Origin: Amaranthus tricolor
Lineage: Eukaryota; Streptophyta; Magnoliopsida; Caryophyllales; Amaranthaceae
DNA length: 64,000 nt
Assembly: GCF_026212465.1 (NCBI RefSeq)
Contig: NC_080053.1
Span: 18,584,608-18,648,607, forward strand
Direction: 5' to 3'
A program made the translations under genes and the position numbers. Position 1 is the first letter of the stretch. Every line of letters begins with the position of its first letter. This document shows, one piece after another, positions 57,833-64,000 of this stretch. A model generated the notes under the pieces. The model searched no databases. It was not told where the DNA came from and saw only the letters and a program-made list of their open reading frames with translations.

Positions 57833-59894
57833 CTTTTATGCACCGTTAATGATTTTCCGGCATATGGCAACTTATCGGGGTATAAGAACAAAGGGAAGAA
57901 AGCATGCCCAATATGTATCGATGACATGGAATCCACGTGGATTCCTAAGTGCAAACACGTTTTCATGCACCATCGAAAGTTCCTCCCAGAGACCACCAAT
58001 ATCGTAAGAAGAAGAAGTTGTTCAACGGGGAGGTTGAGGACCGTGTAGCTCGTCGACCGTTGACCGGTTATGAGGTTTATGAACAGGTTAAGGGAGTTGA
58101 GACTGTATTTGGTAAAACGGGGCAAGTGCAAGGGGGTGAAGACCGATTATGGAAAAAAGAATCAATCTTTTGGAAGCTTCCATATTGGAAAGATCTACAG
58201 GTTAGGCATTGTCTTGACGTTATGCATATAGAGAAAAATGTATGCGATGCCATACTCGGGACTCTCATGAACATTCCGGGTAAGACAAAGGATGTTAGGG
58301 CCGTGCGAGATTGGTTTGAATGTAAGGGTCTTTGTCCGGAGTTGTGGGCACATGTTAAGGTGAGTAAGAAAAGAAATAGAGCTGATGAAGTTGGTGGCAG
58401 TAAGAAGAAGATGAGTAATGACAAAGTTTATTTGCCTCCAGCTTGCTACACATTGTCCAAAGCAGAGAAGCGGACATTTTGTGAGTGTTTGTATGGCATT
58501 AAGGTTCCGTCTGGGTACTCATCCAACATGAAGAGATTTGTGAGCCTAAATGGTGAGCTGAAGTTGGGAAGCATGAAATCTCACGATTGCCATGTAATGA
58601 TGCAAGTGTTCTTACCAATTGCAATTCGTGGAATACTGCCAAAACATGTGAGATATGCTATTACCGAGCTATGTTCGTACTTCGACACAATTTGTAGTAA
58701 AGTTCTTGATCCCTTTAAACTTGATGCACTTCAACTCGACGTGATTTTGACTTTATGCAAGTTTGAGATGTATTTTCCACCTTCTTTCTTTGACATAGTG
58801 GTTCATCTTATTGTCCATCTCATTCGTGAGATTAAGCTTTTGGGTCCAGTTTTTTTAAGGTGGTGTTATCCTTTTGAAAGACACATGGGTGTTTTACAAA
58901 ATAAGGTGAGGAATCCAGCACAACCCGAGGGGAGTATGATTCAAGGCACTATGAGCGATGAAATTAGTAACTTTATAGCCGAGTATTTGGCCATGGCAAA
59001 GCCTATTGGACTTCCCACCTCTAGACATGAAGGAAGGCTTGAGGGAAAAGGAACAATTGACTCTAAATCGGTCACACCTCCTCGAGAAAGCCTTCTACAA
59101 GCACACTTGTATGTGTTGCATCATATTCCGAAAGTTCATCCTTTTTTGAGTGAGCATTTTGATATATTGCGCGCAAAACATCCTTCTAAAGGGGATAGGG
59201 CATTGATGCAGTTGCATAAAAAGATGTTTATTAATTGGTTTCGTAATCGAGTAATATGCGAAGAACTCAAGGGTGTATCCGAAATTGTTAAGTGGTTAGC
59301 TTTTGGTCCTCGTGATGATGTCAACAAATATGAGGGTTACGATGTCAATGGCTTCACATTTTGGACTGAGGGTCAAGAAAAGAAGTCATCGTATCTACAG
59401 AATAGTGGGGTTTCTATTTTGGCGTCATCTACATTTTACGCAAGTGCGAAGGATCAAGCGCCGGTTGATGCTAAATTGGTATACTACGGGCGGGTACATG
59501 AAATATGGGAGCTTGACTACTCTGCTTTCAATATTGGTCTGTTCAAATGTAAGTGGGTAGATAACAATCAACGATGCATAAAAAAAGACGACCCTTGTGG
59601 ATTCACTCTTGTAGACTTAACTCGTTTGCGTGATAGTGTGGAGCCATTCACACTAGCCACACAAGCCAAGCAAGTATTCTACATTGTAGACCCGTCTGAT
59701 AAAAAATGGTCTATTGTTGTACCTAAAAAAGAAGCATCCTTGGTATAGGTGATGTTGAGGATGAGGAAGAATATGAAGCTTTTGAAGACTCCCCTCCCTT
59801 TATCAATCCAAAATCAGTGGATCAAGATGATGTAGATGATGTAGATGTTGGTTATATGCGTGTAGATCACACGGAAGGAATACATTTGAATTAA
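57833..59894 (+). pseudogene. CACTA transposase, C-terminal part
   Basis: It continues the frame broken off at 52258: CTVNDFPAYGNLSGYKNKGK, CPICIDDMES, then a frameshift near 57990. From there it is open for about 585 codons: LTGYEVYEQVKG, YWKDLQVRHCLDVMHIEKNV, LPPACYTLSKAEKRTFCE, the DUF4218 region (SYFDTICSKVLDP, FFDIVVHLIVHLIREI, RWCYPFERHMGVLQNKVRNP) and the DUF4216 region (WELDYSAFNIGLFKCKWVDN, GFTLVDLTRLRDS). A small frame slip near 59740 separates the final acidic tail GDVEDEEEYEAFED, ending TAA at 59892. Its cut-and-paste activity would act on CACTA ends, but the split and frameshifts disable it. Confidence 0.9.
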
Positions 59895-60106
59895 GTGATT
59901 CACAAGGTATGAATTTAAAGCTTTTTAAAGTTTTTTGGCACTTGGTTTGTTTTGCATGAAACTTTGCACATAACACTATTTGTTATATATTATTGTGTTG
60001 AACGTATTAGAATTGTAAATCATAGTCATATTCTTAATATTACTTAGCTTATGTTCTAATATATTTCGATTCATGTAGACTCAATTAGGAACGGGAACAG
60101 CAACAA

Positions 60107-60143
<37 letters not shown>
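59895..60143 (+). other. CACTA 3' region and a 35-G homopolymer
   Basis: A possible intron gtatga...atgtag (59907-60078) precedes a short stretch whose translation (TQLGTGTATRG) looks like the start of a CACTA second-gene exon. This is followed by 35 consecutive G (60109-60143), directly before a TG that could start the next LTR. Confidence 0.5.
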
Positions 60144-60144
<1 letters not shown>

Positions 60145-61549
60145 GAATTGTTGTTGTTACTAATTCAAGCGTTCTTGCCCTGTTTTTGCGGAATTGAATT
60201 AAGATAAATAAAGCTTGAACTTAGAGCAAAATAATAAAAGAGACAAACGATTTTACGTGGAACCTTCTAGGCCTAAACAGAAGGAAAAACCAGGACCCCT
60301 CGGGATTTCTAAATACTCCACTATGTTTAAGGCAATTAGTTAAAATTACAATAAACACCTTACTTCACTCGAAGCGAATCAACTAGGCCAACTCTTCTCT
60401 CTCAAATTGCTTTACTCAAAGCAATAAACTTAGCTTCACTAAAAGCTAAACTCCACACTAGCTTCACTCAAAGCTATCAAATTCCCCCTTAGACTCACCC
60501 AAGTCTAATTACAAGTTCTCTCAAAAACCCTTGCAAAAAGGATAAAATTCTCTAAAAATAAAATCAATGAGTTGCTCAAGAAAATATTATGAGTTAATTG
60601 GCAATTTTCAAAACAAAATATTTCTTGTGGATTTCCAAAAATAATCACATGAAAATAACAAAGTTCATACGTTAGATACTTAGGAACAACCGAATTCACT
60701 AGCTATTTATAAAAAATAAAATCTCTAAGAAAATGGAATAATCCAATCCATTATTCCTTAATCAAAAAGATCATGGGAGTAATGTGGATTAATCACACAG
60801 ACGGTTATTTCCACAAGACTTGATTAAATCAAGCATACAGTTAAAACAACAATAACCGATGTTCCCATTTACTAAAAATAGGTTCTGTTCCCTTTAAGCA
60901 GCAGTTTCACAAACAGCAGTTCCTGTTCTAGTAATAACTGCTGGAAATTTTATGCTATTTATAGAAATGGTTATACTTAATAGGAATGATTACATGCTAA
61001 CTAATTGTAGGAATGATAACCTATTTTCTAAGATAAAGACCGGTTAAAAATAATAGCAAAGACTTTTTCAACAACAGCTATACCTATACTTAGCAAATCC
61101 AATATTTACTAAATATAGATCCTAAAATAAAGGATCTTTATTTAGAGACTCATACGTAAAGTAATTTTTAGAAAACTTTTTGCCAATTAACAATAATAAA
61201 TAAATGCAACAAATTAATTTTAGTATATTAACTAAAAATAATAAAAATCAGAATTTATTAGTTAACGTTGGCTGACTTTAGTTTAGGAACAGTGCGCTGT
61301 CTCTAAAATCCAGTTTTGCTAGAACATCCAACCTGGGAACAATAGACTTCTTTTCTCCATTTTACATCCCAAGTGATATACTCTTCAAACATCTCTTAAA
61401 TCCTTTTGACACGTACTTTTCCATGAACTAAGCCATAGGTACTATCAACGATCACAATTATAATCGGATATCGACCTGCACACAATCTCAAAAAAAACAT
61501 ATTTGTTTAAATAAAGTGTAGTCATCATCAAAACTCAAGAGGTCCAACA
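60144..61549 (-). repeat. 3' LTR of a SIRE/Maximus-like copia element
   Basis: Plus-strand limits TGAATTGTTGTTGTTAC and GGTCCAACA (TG...CA), next to aattccccctttttgatg at 61550, which on the minus strand is the PPT catcaaaaagggggaatt. This PPT/LTR junction (minus strand ...TTTGTTGGACCTC) is characteristic of SIRE-type copia elements. Length about 1.4 kb. The left limit is less certain, because the poly-G could belong to the LTR. tataaatag on the minus strand near 60708 could be a TATA box. Confidence 0.65.
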
Positions 61550-62380
61550 AATTCCCCCTTTTTGATGATGACAAACTTTTAAACAAACTTAAAACAGAAT
61601 AGAGTAAACCAATGTTGAAGAGCATGTTAGAGATTAAAACAACTCTTCTTAACTTAGTAAATATAATTTACCAAGCATATCATGAATTAAATTACTCTAA
61701 AATAAACACAACAAAACTCATACATTTTCAACATAGACCATAAGCAGTGGTTCCAGTATAATTTGGAGCATACAATCATAGCTCAAAAGTGAATAGATAA
61801 GCAAAACAGTTCATCGTGATCATAAGCATTAGAGCATCAATCTTGATCATAAGCATCAGAGCATCAATCTTTAACAAAAGGTGTTAACTATATACTGACA
61901 ATAGATTAACTATGACAATAGATTAACTATACTTTGACAATCACAGCAAAAAAGCAGCCAAGCAATGAGCAAGCAATAAACAATCATCAGATCATGAATC
62001 ATAAACCTTAATCCTAATGTCCAACATAATAGATTTAATCAGAGCTAAGCATACAAGCATTATTTAAGTTTGTGTCAAATATTTCCCCTTTTGACATCAT
62101 TCAAAAAGAATTGGAGCAATCAAACCGCAGCACTAAGCATATAGTCATAGTCAAAGAGAGAATAAGGATGCACAAAGGAAAAAGCAGTAACAATGAATGC
62201 AAACAAGATCAGCTATGATTAATCGTCACAGATAGTTAGTAGCATAAAAGAAAACGTAGTTCATAGTATGAATTAGACAAACAGTACCCTAGCTGGTACA
62301 ATTCAAAAACAAGAAAAGATTGTTTGATGATAGTGATGGTTGCAACAAATAAGAAGATATTGAAAAGCTATCAGGAAGAA
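61550..62380 (-). other. PPT and long noncoding 3' region of the SIRE-like element
   Basis: Begins with the PPT and is otherwise noncoding. A tandem repeat of 'atcataagcatcagagcatcaatc' type lies at 61810-61875. No gene is seen. Confidence 0.6.
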
Positions 62381-62807
62381 TTAGGACGTAGGAGCTTCAT
62401 CATCTATATATTCTGTTTCCACCTCCACAGTATCCAATTTTGCACCCAGACGAGCCTCCATTTGAGTCATCTAGTCAGTTAGTGAGGCTAAGGAAACACG
62501 AACTTCATCTTGAAATTTAAAGAAGCGATCCTGCAATTCATCAAGTTTGAGGAGAATGGAGTATAAAGGAGTTGTAGGAACTGTTGTCTGGTCAAAGCCT
62601 TGGTGTGGAGATGTGTGAACAGGTGGTGGTGAAGTTGGTATTGGTGATGGTGGTGGTGATGGGAAATGATGGGATGATGGAGTGGTTGGCTTTGATGAGG
62701 GGAAATGACTTGGTTCAGCCCCAGAGTCATCATCAAGATCAACTACAGGTCTTTTCCCTTTGGCAGCAAGCCTTCTGCTCTTCCTTGAGGTTGAGCAAGA
62801 CTGCTTC

Positions 62808-63078
62808 TGTAATACCCCAGATTTAGCTTGAAAAAAGATTAATAGACTACTCATAACAACAAGGTGCATCTTCTTTTCTTGGGAGCCCATTTGCTAAGAA
62901 CTCCACAGTTAAGCGTGCTTGGTGGGGAGCAATCTTAGGATGGGTGACCTCCTGGGAAGTTTTCCCGGGTGCGCACGAGTGAGGCCAAAGTGCGCTGGAA
63001 AGACTTGTGTTGATTTGTGGGGCTAGTTTACACTCTCCAAGAGTAGTCACCAGCGGTCCGAGGGGTCGGGGTGTTACA
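62808..63078 (+). mobile_element. Cassandra (TRIM) solo LTR
   Basis: The 271-bp stretch starts TGTAATACCCC, ends GGGGTGTTACA and is bounded by GCTTC at 62803-62807 and 63079-63083, a perfect 5-bp TSD. It contains a 5S rRNA-like segment, the hallmark of the Cassandra family. No internal domain follows, so it is a solo LTR. It interrupts the minus-strand ORF of the SIRE-like element and is thus the youngest insertion here. Confidence 0.93.
62881..62972 (+). other. 5S rRNA-like segment in the Cassandra LTR
   Basis: gaactccacagttaagcgtg, cttggtggggagcaatctta and ggatgggtgacctcctggga match the 3' two thirds of plant 5S rRNA with some changes. The segment includes the box C region of the RNA polymerase III internal promoter (ggatgggtgacc...). 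It is part of an LTR and not a functional 5S gene: the 5' part is divergent and the 3' end continues into LTR sequence. Confidence 0.92.
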
Positions 63079-64000
63079 GCTTCATAGTAGGCACAGATAC
63101 CTCCTCCTTGCAGACACCAATGTCCTCCTTCTCCTTATCAGAAAGAACAGTCTCCTGTTCCTTATCTCTATATCCTTTCTTCTCCTGTTCCTCCATTTCA
63201 ACCTCTCCCTTTTCGGTTTCCTTCTCATTATCAGAATTAACATTGATTGTTTCAACAACGTTCTCAAGGGTCCCATTCTCATTTAATTTAAGGTGTAAGT
63301 TATTTAAGCACTTGGCACCTATCATATTGTTCGGACCCATGGGAAAGTTTTGTCCTTCAAGTGGAACACCCATCTTCCTAAAAATCTAAGTCAGTAAACC
63401 TCCATATCCAATTACACAACCTTTAGAAATGCATTCACTTAAGTGAGAGATCATCAAAGAGGGAAAATTGATTTTAATATTGTTAGCCATGCAGTAAATT
63501 AGGTTGCATCTCGTAAACTTACTTCACTGCGTTTGGAATTTTGCGGCAAAACAAATCTACGTGCAATGTTATACAACAATTTGTGTAAAGGGGACAGTGC
63601 ATTATGGCTGACCTTCCCTCTTTTTTCCGTGATCCCTAAAAATTTCCAAACATCCTTTTCATCTATTTCAAAGAAAGTTATTTTTGATCCAACATAATAA
63701 ACATCAAATCCATTTGCGGGCACACCTAGCCATTCTCCCAATTTCTAACTATTGAACTCTATTTTAACTTCCTTAACAGAACTCGAACAAACACCATAAT
63801 TAAGCAAAAAATTCGAGACAAACTCACGCATCAGTTTTGAGTATAATGGATTGCAGCAATAGTCTGCGATCAAAGATTCCCAAGACTGAGTCTGTAATAT
63901 AGTGTGTAACTGAGGAAAAAAGGTTGAATCATACCATTTTTTGTCTAAACCAAACCCAACCATCATTTCTTTTGACACTTCTTCAGCGTTTAAGTGAACA

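Larger units (their letters stand above)
62381..64000 (-). pseudogene. ORF in the env position of the SIRE-like element
   Basis: Minus-strand gene entering from beyond 64000. It shows SKLMREFVSNFLLNYGVCSS, then TAG at 63742-63744 where glutamine fits. It goes on as KLGEWLGVPANGFDVYYVGS, EKDVWKFLGITEKRGKVSHN and LLYNIARRFVLPQNSKRSEV, a one-base deletion near 63507, IYCMANNIKINFPSLMISHL, a second TAG near 63388, MGPNNMIGAKCLNN and an acidic stretch to 63084. The pattern fits the 'putative plant transposon protein' (Transposase_32) family, from memory. After the Cassandra insertion it resumes KQSCSTSRKSRRLAAKGKRP, a proline/serine-rich part and a third TAG at about 62471; the natural stop is TAA (minus strand) at 62381-62383. 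Function unknown. No transmembrane segment is apparent in the visible part. Confidence 0.7.

Noticed and set aside
62881..62972. A genuine 5S rRNA gene
   Set aside because: The 5' part is diverged, the ends merge into TG...CA LTR sequence with a TSD, and the context is a single copy; it is the Cassandra LTR.

Overview
This 64 kb window is AT-rich, intron-bearing nuclear DNA of a flowering plant. Plant-type Ty3/gypsy and Ty1/copia retrotransposons, hAT, CACTA and PIF/Harbinger DNA transposons, and a Cassandra LTR carrying 5S rRNA sequence all point to a eudicot; I cannot name the species from sequence alone. Almost everything is transposable-element DNA, mostly decayed and nested. I see one convincing host gene, a two-exon INO80-complex-subunit-D-like gene (37944-43165).

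Layout. 1-1858: the 3' part of an LTR that runs off the left edge and is inserted in the 5' LTR of the next element. 1859-10488: a broken Ty3/gypsy (Tekay/Del-like) element with PBS, an extra acidic ORF, gag, protease, RT-RNase H, integrase and 3' LTR. 10495-16730: LTR remnants, including a precise copia solo LTR (11462-12206, TSD ATGAT) and a long LTR remnant. 16733-19075: copia integrase debris and a minus-strand solo LTR. 19100-33135: a minus-strand gypsy relic, split around another gypsy LTR element that itself contains a defective minus-strand copia (20310-23967) and a complete-ended hAT transposon (25728-29262, TSD GTAATCTA). 33140-37339: a small inverted repeat, a tandem duplication and a second hAT relic. 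37944-43165: the host gene, with a 4.4 kb intron. 43166-48780: noncoding sequence, a striking cluster of four palindromes, an Athila/Tat-like gag relic and a CACTA fragment. 48781-64000: a nest of a PIF/Harbinger element, a CACTA element inside its transposase, two hAT-type non-autonomous copies in opposite orientation, and a SIRE-like copia in the CACTA; that copia carries an ORF in the env position which is split by a Cassandra solo LTR.

The most interesting observation is structural. The two near-identical, oppositely oriented hAT-type copies (50517-52257 and 56062-57832) have exchanged flanks. The left 8-mer of one is the reverse complement of the left 8-mer of the other, and the same is true of the right 8-mers. 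Turning round the 3.8 kb between them restores two proper 8-bp target-site duplications, makes the CACTA transposase frame continuous across the junction, and puts both Harbinger genes on the same strand. The segment therefore looks inverted by recombination between the two copies, or flipped in assembly.

Most element genes carry stops and frameshifts. Several of the stops are readable as CAG to TAG changes, as expected from deamination of methylated C. I found no sign of a bacterial-type system, CRISPR array or operon.
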